NCBI GenBank assembly: GCA_965216205.1
Contig: OZ244139.1
Location: 5,704,001 to 5,768,000 of the forward strand
DNA length: 64,000 nucleotides
Reading direction: 5' to 3'
Origin: CADEDH01 sp965216205
Lineage (GTDB): Bacteria > Actinomycetota > Acidimicrobiia > Acidimicrobiales > SZUA-35
Below, piece after piece: positions 17,642-25,660 of this stretch. The first letter of the stretch is position 1. The number at the start of each line of letters is the position of its first letter. The notes under the pieces are model-generated. The model did no database searches, had not been told where the DNA came from, and saw only the letters and a list, made by a program, of their open reading frames with translations. The position numbers were made by a program, and so were the translations under genes.

Positions 17642-18393
17642 CCGGGATGCACCGCCTCGTGCTGGTGCTCGCCCTCGGCGCCGTGGGTTGCGCATCGGTC
17701 GTCACCACCGATGGCAGCGCGACCCTCGATGCCGCGGTCGAGACGACGGTAGCCGGAGCCGACGGTTCGGACGGTGGCACCAGCCCCGGGCCGACCGCCA
17801 CGACGATCGCCGACGCCGCCACCGATGCCACCGCTCCCGCCACCGACCCGCTCCCCCCGGATCGGGTGGCAGCGTCGTTCGCCACGTTCGTGGCCGACTG
17901 GGACCGCCTCAACGCCACGCTCCACGCCGACGATCCGGGAATCGACAGGATCGAGCTCCACCAGGGCGACTTCGTTCACGGCGAGGGCCTCGTCGGCGAG
18001 CGGACGTTCGCCGGTCAGGTGACCGAGACTGCGATCATCGGCGGCACGACCGACGAGGACAGCGGCGCGGTCCGGACGGTCGTGGTCGCGGTGGATCCCG
18101 ACGGCGCGACGGCCGTCCCGGCGGTGACCACCACGTTCGGCATCACCGCCGCCCCCGGCGAGCCGGTCGCCGATCTCGTCGCCGCCTACGACTCGATCGC
18201 CGACGGCGACGTGGGCGGCGAGGCCTACGTGGTGTCGGGCGCGAACGGATTCGTGATCCAGAAGGTGGACGGGGCCGAGGCCGACGACCCGCTCGTAGTC
18301 GTAACGGTGGCGCCCGCGTCCGACCACGACCTGGCGCGGGAGCAGGCGGCCACCGCACAGGTCGCCGTGTTCAAGGCATTGCTCGAAGGCTGA
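17638..18393 (+). CDS. Hypothetical secreted lipoprotein
   Basis: A 251-residue protein. The GTG at 17638 overlaps the bcp stop codon (GTGA); the ATG at 17647 is an alternative. A short signal peptide ends in LGAVGC, a lipobox, followed by a Thr/Ala/Asp-rich linker of about 50 residues. The remaining domain, with DRLNATLHADDPGIDRIEL and ending AQVAVFKALLEG, is unfamiliar to me. Coupling to Bcp suggests shared expression, not necessarily shared function. Confidence 0.7.
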   Translation: MTGMHRLVLVLALGAVGCASVVTTDGSATLDAAVETTVAGADGSDGGTSPGPTATTIADAATDATAPATDPLPPDRVAASFATFVADWDRLNATLHADDPGIDRIELHQGDFVHGEGLVGERTFAGQVTETAIIGGTTDEDSGAVRTVVVAVDPDGATAVPAVTTTFGITAAPGEPVADLVAAYDSIADGDVGGEAYVVSGANGFVIQKVDGAEADDPLVVVTVAPASDHDLAREQAATAQVAVFKALLEG

Positions 18394-18415
18394 GCGCCAC
18401 CCCGGCGGAGCGCCA

Positions 18416-19267
18416 CTAGTCGGCGAACTCGTCGAGCAGGTGCTGATGGGTGTCGACGAAGCGCCGGTGGGAGTCGGCCTTGTCCGGAGCGCCGAACACC
18501 ACCCGCTCCACGCCGAGGTCGCGGTACCGCTCCAAGGTCGGCCGGTCGGGGGCACCGAAGCAGTAGAGGGAGATCGGGATCGACGCCGGGTCGCGGTCGG
18601 CCTTCGCCACCGCCTCCTTGAACCATTCGATGCCCTGGGCCACATCGCGGAAGCCGATGTCGATCGGGCACCAACCGTCGGCGTACTCGGCAACATGGCG
18701 GAGACCGACCCGACCCTGGCAGCCCATCAGCACCGGCGGTCCACCGTCCTGCGCCGGCTTGGGGTACACCCACGACGGCGCGAAGTTCACGTGGTCGCCG
18801 CTGAAGCCCGACTCCTCGGTGGTCCACAGCTCGCGGAGGGCGGCGACGGTCTCCCGCATCGCGTTGTACCGCTGTGGCCACGGCACCGACGACACGTTGG
18901 CCAGCTCCTCCCGGTTCCAGCCGACGCCGACACCGAACAGGAAGCGCCCGCCGGAGACGTCGTCGAGGCTGGCGACCGACTTCGCGAGGTCGAGGATCTC
19001 GTGCTCCAGCACGAGGCACACCCCGGTGACCAGCTTCAGCTCGGTGGTGGCCTGGGCCGCTGCGGCCAGGGTCACGAACGGGTCCCGCATGTGCCAGTAG
19101 AGCGTCGGCAGGTCGATGCCGCTCGGGTGGGGGGTCTCCCGGCTCGCCGGGATGTGGCTGTGCTCGCCGACCCACAGACTGTCGTAGCCCCGCTGCTCGG
19201 CATCGACGGCCACCTCCGCCGTCGGCACCCCGTAGGAGCTGTTGGGCGAGGCCAAACCGATCTTCAT
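18416..19267 (-). CDS. LLM-class F420-dependent oxidoreductase
   Basis: A 283-residue luciferase-like monooxygenase-fold protein starting at an ATG after GGAG. MKIGLASPNSSYG, SLWVGEHSHIP and SGGRFLFGVGVGWNREE are the typical conserved blocks, the last being the flavin/F420 phosphate site of the actinobacterial F420-dependent subgroup. It ends with a short helix and is complete for the short subfamily. The substrate is unknown. It is divergent from the hydrolase gene at 19442. Confidence 0.85.
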   Translation of the reverse strand: MKIGLASPNSSYGVPTAEVAVDAEQRGYDSLWVGEHSHIPASRETPHPSGIDLPTLYWHMRDPFVTLAAAAQATTELKLVTGVCLVLEHEILDLAKSVASLDDVSGGRFLFGVGVGWNREELANVSSVPWPQRYNAMRETVAALRELWTTEESGFSGDHVNFAPSWVYPKPAQDGGPPVLMGCQGRVGLRHVAEYADGWCPIDIGFRDVAQGIEWFKEAVAKADRDPASIPISLYCFGAPDRPTLERYRDLGVERVVFGAPDKADSHRRFVDTHQHLLDEFAD

Positions 19268-19427
19268 CTCCGTTCCCCTTCCAGCAGAGCCCGCACCGCT
19301 GGCGGACCTCCGACGCAGTCTGGCACGACCCGTCGACCGGGAGCCATGGCACCCGGAGCCACAGCACGTCGAGCGGCGCAACCGGTGCGCAGCCGGCCGT
19401 TCGCAGAAAGCCCCGGCGCCTCCGGTG

Positions 19428-19433
19428 TAGGGT
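19428..19433 (+). promoter_or_regulatory. -10 element of the alpha/beta-hydrolase gene
   Basis: TAGGGT lies 8 nt before the ATG at 19442, giving a leaderless or nearly leaderless transcript; no Shine-Dalgarno sequence is present in between. Confidence 0.4.
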
Positions 19434-19441
19434 CGCATCCG

Positions 19442-20308
19442 ATGTTCGAAGGCTTCACCCGGCAGCGGATCGACGCCGACGGTTGCGGGATCAACGCGAT
19501 GGTGGGCGGCAGCGGCCCGCCGGTACTGCTGGTCCACGGCTACCCCCAGACCCACGCGATGTGGCACCTGGTGGCTCCCGTGCTGGCCGAGCGGTTCACG
19601 GTCGTCGCCCCCGACCTGCGGGGCTACGGCGCCAGCGACAAGCCACCCGCGGGGAACGACTACGCCGGCTACTCGAAGCGCACCATGGCCGCCGACCTCG
19701 TCGTCGTGATGGAGCGGCTCGGCTTCGATCGCTTCGCCGTGGTCGGCCACGACCGTGGCGCCAGGGTCTCCTACCGCATGGCCCTCGATCATCCGGCGAG
19801 CGTGGCACGGCTCGTCACCCTCGACATCGTTCCCACCCTCGACACGTTCGAGGCCACCGCTGGCCTGGCCGGTCGAGGTCTGTGGCACTGGTACTTCCTG
19901 GCCCACCCGCCACCGCTCCCGGAGCGCCTCATCGTCGCCGAGCGCGAGCTGTTCCTCGAGACCGTGCTCGTCGACTGGGCCGGCAGCCGCTCGGCCATCA
20001 CCCCCGAGGCGTACGCGGCCTACCTCGAGGCGTGGACCGACGAGACGATCCGGGCGACCTGTGACGACTACCGGGCCGGCGCCCGGATCGACGTCGCCCA
20101 CGACACCGCGGACCGTGAGGCCGGTACCACCATCGACTGCCCGATGCTGGCCTTGTGGGGCGGCATCACCCGCGACCTGCTGCCGACGTGGCGGCGGTGG
20201 GCGACCGACGTGACGGGCCACGGCATCGACTGCGGTCACTTCATGGCCGAAGAGGCACCGTCCGATGTGCTGGCGACCGTGGTGCCGTTTCTCGCGGGCG
20301 GAGCTTGA
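19442..20308 (+). CDS. Alpha/beta hydrolase of the haloacetate dehalogenase type
   Basis: A 288-residue protein. The oxyanion region is LLVHGYPQTHAMW, then DLRGYGASDKP. The nucleophile elbow is GHDRGARVSYRMALDHP: Asp replaces Ser as nucleophile, followed by the DRGxR arginines that bind the carboxylate in fluoroacetate/haloacetate dehalogenases. The His of the triad is in GIDCGHFMAEEAP. Epoxide hydrolases share the Asp nucleophile but not usually the two Arg, so dehalogenase is the better guess. The natural substrate may still be a different 2-substituted acid. Confidence 0.82.
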   Translation: MFEGFTRQRIDADGCGINAMVGGSGPPVLLVHGYPQTHAMWHLVAPVLAERFTVVAPDLRGYGASDKPPAGNDYAGYSKRTMAADLVVVMERLGFDRFAVVGHDRGARVSYRMALDHPASVARLVTLDIVPTLDTFEATAGLAGRGLWHWYFLAHPPPLPERLIVAERELFLETVLVDWAGSRSAITPEAYAAYLEAWTDETIRATCDDYRAGARIDVAHDTADREAGTTIDCPMLALWGGITRDLLPTWRRWATDVTGHGIDCGHFMAEEAPSDVLATVVPFLAGGA

Positions 20309-20424
20309 CCAGGTCGGGCCGGTGGTGGAGCGGTGGTGCCCGGCCGGAGGAGACCGCCGCCGTCGCGGTTTGATGGGCGACTCGATCGGGTAGACAGGGA
20401 CCCGACCGCCACAAGGAGCTCGAC

Positions 20425-20847
20425 ATGGGACTGATCCGGAAAACGGCCTCGATCGGCACGCTGGGACTGATCAATTTTCGCAGCACCAAGGAGCGGCTCG
20501 AGATCGAGCAGCAACGGGGCGAGCGAGCCAGATCGGCCCTGGCGAAGGCCGAGACGGCGGTCGAGAAGCTCTCGCACCAGGTCGAGAAGGCCGACGAGCG
20601 AGCGGAGAAGGCCGAGCTGGAGCTGCTGGCAAACGACAAGCGCCAACGTCGGCGCCGGCGGTGGCGTCGCCGCAAGGACGAGGCCGCCGATGTCGCCGAC
20701 GAGCTGACCGAGCTCGGGCGCCGAGCCCGACGCAAGGCGAAGCGCAAGGCCCGCAAGGCCGAGCGGACCGCTCGTCGTCAGGCGAAGAAGGCGAAGGACG
20801 CCGTCGTCGACACGGCCGACGCCGTGGGTGACGCCGTCACGCCCTGA
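20425..20847 (+). CDS. Small basic coiled-coil protein, unknown function
   Basis: A 140-residue protein with AAGGAG 8 nt before the ATG. A short hydrophobic N-terminus (SIGTLGLINF) precedes a Glu/Ala/Lys coiled coil (about 20-70) and then strongly basic clusters (RRRRRWRRRK and RRKAKRKARKAERTARRQAK). The composition suggests binding to nucleic acid or to a membrane surface. I do not recognise a family. The C-terminus, VVDTADAVGDAVTP, resembles a short amphipathic helix. Confidence 0.65.
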   Translation: MGLIRKTASIGTLGLINFRSTKERLEIEQQRGERARSALAKAETAVEKLSHQVEKADERAEKAELELLANDKRQRRRRRWRRRKDEAADVADELTELGRRARRKAKRKARKAERTARRQAKKAKDAVVDTADAVGDAVTP

Positions 20848-20878
20848 GCCGCATGCGCCCGGACCGGTGGGTCCGCGT

Positions 20879-21925
20879 CTACGAGTCGACGGCGAAGTGG
20901 GGCAGCACCGTCTCGCCCGCGTAGTCGATCATCGCGAACAGGTCGGCCGGTGGCATACCCCCCTGATCGCACATGAGGAGGTAGTCGGTGAGCCCGGCGG
21001 CGTCGCGCCACTCCTCCATGCGCTCGATCACCTGTGCGGGGCTGCCGCACACGGTGGGCCCGTCGGTCGTGAACCGGTCGTGGTCGAACGGGCGGATGAA
21101 ACCCACGAGCGACGGGGTCGACAGGGCGATGTGGTCGATCAACCAGTTGAAGTAGGTGTGCATCCTCGGCTCCATCGCGGCCCGGGCCGCCTGTGACGTC
21201 GGTGCCACGTTGGTGTGGGCGATCGCCCCGATCCGCAGCTCGTCCTCCGGGTGACCGTTGGCGGCCCACAGCTCGCGGTAGCGGTCGGCCAGCGGGGTGA
21301 ACGTGGACGGCCGGCCGAACACGCCGGGCAGCATCAACGGCAAGCGCCGATTGGCGGCGAACTCGATCGACTCCATCGACGAGCCCCCACCGATCCACAC
21401 CGGGAACGGTGACTGCACCGGCCGGGGCTGGGTGGTCATGTTCCGGAACGGTGCCCGATACGCACCCGACCAGTCGATCTGCTCGTTGTTGAGCGCCTCG
21501 ACGATCAGGCCGACGTTCTCCTCGTACATCGCCCGCGACGCCGCCGGGTCCTGACCGAACGCGTGGAACGTGTGCTCGTACAGGTTGCCCCGACCGAGCA
21601 CGAGGTCGACCCGGCCGGCGGACAGCAGGTCGAGCGTGGCGTAGTCCTCGGCGAGACGGATCGGGTCGTTGTTGGCTCCCAACGCCACCGCCGTACCCAG
21701 CCGAATGGTCGACGTGCGCTCGGCCATGGCCGCCAGGAGCACCGGCGGTGCGGAGATGATGTAGGCGCAGAAATGGTGCTCGCCGACCGACGCCGACACG
21801 AACCCGGCCTCCTCGGCCCTGACGGCGGCGTCGACGATCATCCGGTGCCGCTCGGTCTGGCTGAGCACGATGCCGGTGACCGGGTCGGGGAGGTGGTCGC
21901 CCATGGTGGCCCAGCCGATTCGCAT
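20879..21925 (-). CDS. LLM-class flavin-dependent oxidoreductase
   Basis: A 348-residue protein starting at the ATG at 21925 (MRIGWATMGDHL). SVGEHHFCAYIISAPPVLLA is the bacterial-luciferase-like active-site strand with the conserved HH, and SAGRVDLVLGRGNLYEHTFHAFG is the flavin-binding region. This EHHF group resembles the alkanal monooxygenase-like subfamily, distinct from the short F420 enzyme at 18416. It may act in oxidation of an alkyl or terpenoid compound; the block of catabolic genes downstream is consistent with that. Confidence 0.85.
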   Translation of the reverse strand: MRIGWATMGDHLPDPVTGIVLSQTERHRMIVDAAVRAEEAGFVSASVGEHHFCAYIISAPPVLLAAMAERTSTIRLGTAVALGANNDPIRLAEDYATLDLLSAGRVDLVLGRGNLYEHTFHAFGQDPAASRAMYEENVGLIVEALNNEQIDWSGAYRAPFRNMTTQPRPVQSPFPVWIGGGSSMESIEFAANRRLPLMLPGVFGRPSTFTPLADRYRELWAANGHPEDELRIGAIAHTNVAPTSQAARAAMEPRMHTYFNWLIDHIALSTPSLVGFIRPFDHDRFTTDGPTVCGSPAQVIERMEEWRDAAGLTDYLLMCDQGGMPPADLFAMIDYAGETVLPHFAVDS

Positions 21926-22011
21926 GACGACAACGGTTGCCGATCGTCGCATCGCCGGGCAAGCGGGCCGATGTCTGCCCGAGCCTGTGGCGGGAGGCAC
22001 GGCGGTCGAAT

Positions 22012-22017
22012 TAGGGT
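22012..22017 (+). promoter_or_regulatory. -10 element before a leader ORF and the alcohol dehydrogenase gene
   Basis: TAGGGT lies exactly 6 nt before an ATG at 22024, the same geometry as other predicted leaderless starts in this window. Confidence 0.4.
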
Positions 22018-22023
22018 CGGCCG

Positions 22024-22095
22024 ATGAGGGGGCCACGATTGTCGCTCAGCGACGAACCCCTCGGCCTGGATCGAGCGATTGCGAGGATGCCATGA
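22024..22095 (+). CDS. Putative 23-codon leaderless leader peptide coupled to the alcohol dehydrogenase gene
   Basis: The ATG at 22024 opens a frame of 23 codons (beginning MRGPRLSLSDE, ending AIARMP) that stops at TGA 22093-22095, overlapping the dehydrogenase ATG as ATGA. A -10 hexamer sits 6 nt before the ATG. The dehydrogenase has its own GCGAGGA signal inside this leader. Translation of the leader could open or couple the downstream start. It is too short for homology evidence, so it could be chance. Confidence 0.35.
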   Translation: MRGPRLSLSDEPLGLDRAIARMP

Positions 22096-23243
22096 AGACC
22101 CGAGCAGCGGTTCTGCACGATGTCGGTGAGCGCTGGAGCGTGGAGGAGATCGAGCTCGATCCGCCCGGTCCCGGCGAGGTGCTCGTCAAGACCGCCTACG
22201 CGGGCCTGTGCCACTCCGACGAGCACGTCGTCACCGGCGACCTGGTCCCCCCGCCGGAGCTCCTGGAGCTGCTGGGCGTCGACTCGATCTTCCCGATCAT
22301 CGGCGGTCACGAGGGCTCGGGCGTCGTGGTCGAGGTGGGGGAGAACGTCACGAAGGTCGCTCCGGGCGATCACGTGTCGTGCGCGTTCGTGCCGGCCTGT
22401 GGGATCTGCAAACCGTGCGCCCAGGGGATGCAGAACCTGTGCGACCTCGGCGCCCAGACGTTCGGCGGCGGGATGATCACCGACGGCACCTACCGCCATC
22501 ACCGCGGTGACGGCACGGACCTCAACACGCTGGCCAAGCTGGGCACGTTCTCCGAGCACATGCTCCTGGCCGACTCGTCGGTCATCAAGGTCGAGCCCGA
22601 CCTTCCGCTCGACGTGGTCTGCCTGGTGAGCTGTGGCGTCGCCACCGGCTACGGATCGGCGGTCAACCGGGCCGAGGTCAAGGCCGGCGACACGGTGGTG
22701 GTCGTCGGTTGCGGCGGCATCGGGTCCAACGCCGTGCAGGGTGCGGCGGCGGCCGGAGCGGCGAACATCATCGCCGTCGACCCGGTCCAGTTCAAGCAGG
22801 AGAAGGCCATGGAGTTCGGCGCCACCCACGCCGTCGGCTCGATGGAGGAAGCGATCCCGCTGGTCACCGAGCTCACGTGGGGTCGGATGGCGAACGCCAC
22901 GATCCTCACCCCTGGCGTGCTGTACGGCGAGCTGATCCAGCCGGCGATGAACCTCACGTCGAAGGGCGGCACGGTGGTGGCCACCGCGGTGGCGCCGATG
23001 AAGCAGGAGGACGTGAAGCTCGACCTCGCCATGCTCACCCTGAACCAGAAGGAGCTCCGGGGCTCGATCTTCGGGTCGGCCAGCCCGAACGCCGCGATCC
23101 CCGACCTGCTCATGCTGTACCGGGAGGGCAGGCTCAAGCTCGACGAGCTGATCACGCAGCGGTACTCCCTCGACGAGATCAACGAGGGCTACAAGGACAT
23201 GAACGACGGCAAGAACATCCGTGGCGTCATCGCCTTCGACTGA
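22092..23243 (+). CDS. NDMA-dependent zinc alcohol dehydrogenase
   Basis: A 383-residue medium-chain dehydrogenase. Catalytic zinc ligands lie in GLCHSDEHV and GGHEGSG; the structural zinc region is CGICKPCAQGMQNLC; the nucleotide motif is VVVGCGGIGSNAVQG. KVAPGDHVSCAFVPACG and the TFGGGMITDGTYR segment are typical of the actinobacterial NDMA-dependent group, whose tightly bound NAD is reoxidised by mycofactocin in vivo. No mycofactocin genes are in view. It overlaps the thiolase-like gene by 23 nt, so both act in one pathway, probably oxidising an alcohol formed from a CoA-linked or terpenoid compound. Confidence 0.88.
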   Translation: MKTRAAVLHDVGERWSVEEIELDPPGPGEVLVKTAYAGLCHSDEHVVTGDLVPPPELLELLGVDSIFPIIGGHEGSGVVVEVGENVTKVAPGDHVSCAFVPACGICKPCAQGMQNLCDLGAQTFGGGMITDGTYRHHRGDGTDLNTLAKLGTFSEHMLLADSSVIKVEPDLPLDVVCLVSCGVATGYGSAVNRAEVKAGDTVVVVGCGGIGSNAVQGAAAAGAANIIAVDPVQFKQEKAMEFGATHAVGSMEEAIPLVTELTWGRMANATILTPGVLYGELIQPAMNLTSKGGTVVATAVAPMKQEDVKLDLAMLTLNQKELRGSIFGSASPNAAIPDLLMLYREGRLKLDELITQRYSLDEINEGYKDMNDGKNIRGVIAFD

Positions 23244-24423
23244 GCCGGAGCTCCGGGTTTCAGGGCAGGCCGCGATCGTCGGCGTCGCCGAGACCGACTA
23301 CGTCCGCGGCGCAGAGTTGAGCGTGCCCGAGCTCGTGCTCCAGGCGTGTATGGCGGCTATCGCCGACGCCGGGCTGGACCCCAGCGAGATCGACGGGATC
23401 ATCCCGCCGCCGGGCTTCATCTCCACCGAGGAGATCGCAGCCAACCTCGGCGCCGACGACATCCACTACGCCGTCACCGTCCACATGGGCGGTGCCAGTC
23501 CCACCGCGGCGCTGCAGTCGGCGGCGATGGCGATCGCCTGCGGCATCGCCACCAACGTGGTGGTCACCGTCGGGTGGAACGGCTACTCGGCGATGCGGCC
23601 CCGGCCCGATGCCCGACCGTCGAAGCGCCGCCTCGATCCCGGTCCGTTCATCGACGTGAGCCGCAACTTCTACGCCCCCTATGGGGTCCGCTCGGCGGTG
23701 CAGTGGTACTCGATGTACATCCAGCGCTACGTCGACCTGTACGGCATCACGCCGGAGGACGCCGCCCAGGTGGCGCTGACGTGCCGGGAGCACGCCCACC
23801 TGAACGACAAGGCCCTGATGGGCGGTCGGCCGATGACGATGGACGACTACCTCGCGTCGCCGTTCATCACCGAGCCGATGCGCAAGCTCGACTGCTGCCT
23901 CGAGACCGACTGCGCGGCGGCGGTCGTGCTCACGTCGGCCGAGCGGGCCAAGGACCTGCCTCACACCCCCGTGCTGTGGTTGGGCGGAGCCGAGGGCCAC
24001 CCGTACCCGGCCGACGAGATCACCAACCGGCCCGACATGCTGAAGCTCGGGCTCGACTCGGCAGCACCCCGGGCGTTCGCCATGGCCGGCGTGGAGCCGG
24101 CCGACATGGACTTCCTCCAGATCTACGACTGCTTCACCTACGTGGTGCTCATGGAGCTGGAGGCGATCGGGATGTGCGAGCAGGGAGGGGCCGGCGAGTT
24201 CGTGGCCGACGGGAACATCGGGCTCGGCGGGAAGTACCCGATGAACACCCACGGCGGGCTGCTGTCACAGGGCCACTGCTGGGGCCTCAACCACATCGTG
24301 GAGGCCGCCCGCCAGCTCCGCCACGAGGCCGGCGAAGCCCAGGTGGCCGACGCCGAACTGGGTCTCGTCACCGGCTACGGCGATCTCGGCGACGGCAGCA
24401 TCGCCATCCTGGGGAGAGGCTGA
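23221..24423 (+). CDS. Thiolase-fold lipid-transfer protein/aldolase without the nucleophilic Cys
   Basis: A 400-residue protein with a GTG start inside the dehydrogenase gene. The fold is that of SCP-x thiolases: AIVGVAETDYVRG, then HMGGASPTAALQSAAMAI where thiolases have the acylated Cys in the xxCASG position. The C-terminal part keeps LQIYDCFTYVVLMELE, NTHGGLLSQGH and GYGDLGDGS. Absence of the first Cys argues against Claisen thiolysis and fits the Ltp2-type retro-aldol lyases of steroid side-chain degradation. Those enzymes need an OB-fold partner, and the next gene encodes one, so an aldolase complex is likely. Confidence 0.85.
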   Translation: MASSPSTEPELRVSGQAAIVGVAETDYVRGAELSVPELVLQACMAAIADAGLDPSEIDGIIPPPGFISTEEIAANLGADDIHYAVTVHMGGASPTAALQSAAMAIACGIATNVVVTVGWNGYSAMRPRPDARPSKRRLDPGPFIDVSRNFYAPYGVRSAVQWYSMYIQRYVDLYGITPEDAAQVALTCREHAHLNDKALMGGRPMTMDDYLASPFITEPMRKLDCCLETDCAAAVVLTSAERAKDLPHTPVLWLGGAEGHPYPADEITNRPDMLKLGLDSAAPRAFAMAGVEPADMDFLQIYDCFTYVVLMELEAIGMCEQGGAGEFVADGNIGLGGKYPMNTHGGLLSQGHCWGLNHIVEAARQLRHEAGEAQVADAELGLVTGYGDLGDGSIAILGRG

Positions 24424-24424
24424 C

Positions 24425-24877
24425 GTGGCCACCGCCCCCACCGGGGATGACCAGGTGTCGAAGTCGGCGAAGAAGCCCGCGAGGAAATACGTCCCGAAGC
24501 CCGAGGGGCTCAATCTCGAGTTCCATCACGCCTGCCTCTCGAACGGCCTCCTCCACCTCCAGCGGTGCCTGCAGTGCGGGGTCCATCGCCATCCCCCTCG
24601 CTGGTACTGCCCGTCGTGTCATTCCGATCGCTACGAGTTCGCTCCGGTGTCGGGCTCCGGTTCGATCTACTCGATGGCGATCAACCGGTTCACGGTCGAT
24701 CCCGGTTGGGTCGATGACCTGCCGTACGTGACCGCGGTGGTGCAGCTCGACGAGGGACCCCGGGTGGTCGGCGCACTCCGGGGCCTGGCCCCCGACGACG
24801 TCACCCTCGGCCTCCCCGTCCAGGTCACGATCGAGGCCCGAGGCGAGGACTTCGCCTTCCTCTGGATCGACGTGTGA
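24425..24877 (+). CDS. Zn-ribbon OB-fold protein (DUF35/ChsH2-like), partner of the thiolase-fold protein
   Basis: A 150-residue protein with a GTG start one base after the previous stop codon. A rubredoxin-like zinc knuckle, CLQCGVHRHPPRWYCPSC, is followed by the OB-fold domain (SGSGSIYSMAINRF to FLWIDV). DUF35 proteins are obligatory partners of Ltp-type aldolases and some thiolases, where they bind the acyl-CoA. Tight spacing supports complex formation with the 23221-24423 product. An N-terminal basic tail (KSAKKPARKYVPKPEG) precedes the knuckle. Confidence 0.87.
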   Translation: MATAPTGDDQVSKSAKKPARKYVPKPEGLNLEFHHACLSNGLLHLQRCLQCGVHRHPPRWYCPSCHSDRYEFAPVSGSGSIYSMAINRFTVDPGWVDDLPYVTAVVQLDEGPRVVGALRGLAPDDVTLGLPVQVTIEARGEDFAFLWIDV

Positions 24878-24900
24878 CCTCCCACCCCTGGCCCTGTCGC

Positions 24901-24928
24901 GCACACCCGTGCCAGACACATCGTGCGG
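24901..24928 (+). repeat. 28-bp dispersed intergenic repeat, copy A
   Basis: The core GTGCCAGACACATCGTGCGG occurs here, again at 40085-40112 and, inverted, at 41734-41761. Over 28 bp each copy differs from the consensus by at most one base. The ends GCAC and GTGC are inverted. This copy is oriented toward the CDGSH gene, ending about 50 nt before its start. It may be an operator or a REP-like element. Confidence 0.8.
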
Positions 24929-24968
24929 GGGCCACCCGGGTCCGGCGGCAGCGGGTGGCACGGTGTCC

Positions 24969-24974
24969 TAGCAT
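24969..24974 (+). promoter_or_regulatory. -10 element, leaderless start of the CDGSH gene
   Basis: TAGCAT lies 6 nt before the ATG at 24981, with no Shine-Dalgarno sequence. Confidence 0.45.
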
Positions 24975-24980
24975 TGCGCC

Positions 24981-25643
24981 ATGAGCGACCAGCCCGCAGG
25001 AATCAAGGTCCAGCCGAACGGCCCGTACGTCGTGACCGGGGGCGTCCCCCTGCGGCGCAAGGAACCGGTGATGTCGGAGCACGGCGAGCCGCTCACGTGG
25101 AAGACCGGCGACGTCATCGACGACGGTGCCGGCTACGCCCTCTGCCGGTGCGGCGGATCGGCGAACAAGCCCTACTGCGACGGTACGCACGCCAGCAACG
25201 GCTTCGACGGCGCCGAGACCGCGAGCACCGACAGCTATCGAGAGACCGCGTCGAGCCTGGGCGGCACGGGTCTGGAGATCTCCGACGACCGGTCGATCTG
25301 CGTTCATGCGGGGTTCTGCGGCAACCAGGTCACGAACGTGTGGAAGATGGCCAAGGACACGGGCGATTCGCGGATCCGGGCCGAGGCGATGGCGATGATC
25401 GAGCGTTGCCCGTCGGGGGCCCTGACCTATGCGGTCGATGGTGACGTGATCGAGCCCGGCCTGCCGGAGGAGATCTCGATCATGCCCGACGGGCCGCTGT
25501 GGGTGTCGGGCGGCGTTCCGGTCACCCGGTCCGACGGGGAGCCGATGGAGATGAGGAACCGGGTGACGCTGTGCCGTTGCGGCCACTCGGCCAACAAGCC
25601 GCTCTGCGACGGCGCCCATGCCGAGGCCGGCTTCACCGACTGA
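24981..25643 (+). CDS. CDGSH - 4Fe-4S mono-cluster - CDGSH fusion iron-sulfur protein
   Basis: A 220-residue protein with two CDGSH-type 2Fe-2S motifs, CRCGGSANKPYCDGTHA (about 53-69) and CRCGHSANKPLCDGAHA (about 197-213). Between them is a divergent ferredoxin-like domain, CVHAGFCGN with a later IERCPSGALTYAV. Each CDGSH core is followed by the ligand His of the family. Duplicated PNGPYVVTGGVPL and PDGPLWVSGGVPV leaders show that the outer domains arose by duplication. It probably acts in electron transfer; its position beside the alcohol dehydrogenase/aldolase operon suggests a link to that catabolic block. Confidence 0.88.
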   Translation: MSDQPAGIKVQPNGPYVVTGGVPLRRKEPVMSEHGEPLTWKTGDVIDDGAGYALCRCGGSANKPYCDGTHASNGFDGAETASTDSYRETASSLGGTGLEISDDRSICVHAGFCGNQVTNVWKMAKDTGDSRIRAEAMAMIERCPSGALTYAVDGDVIEPGLPEEISIMPDGPLWVSGGVPVTRSDGEPMEMRNRVTLCRCGHSANKPLCDGAHAEAGFTD

Positions 25644-25660
25644 CGGCTGTGCGCCGCTGC

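Noticed and set aside
15038..17695. Start of the PASTA kinase at 17695
   Set aside because: The extra 210 residues are antisense to bcp and lack homology; the kinase glycine loop follows the ATG at 17065 closely.
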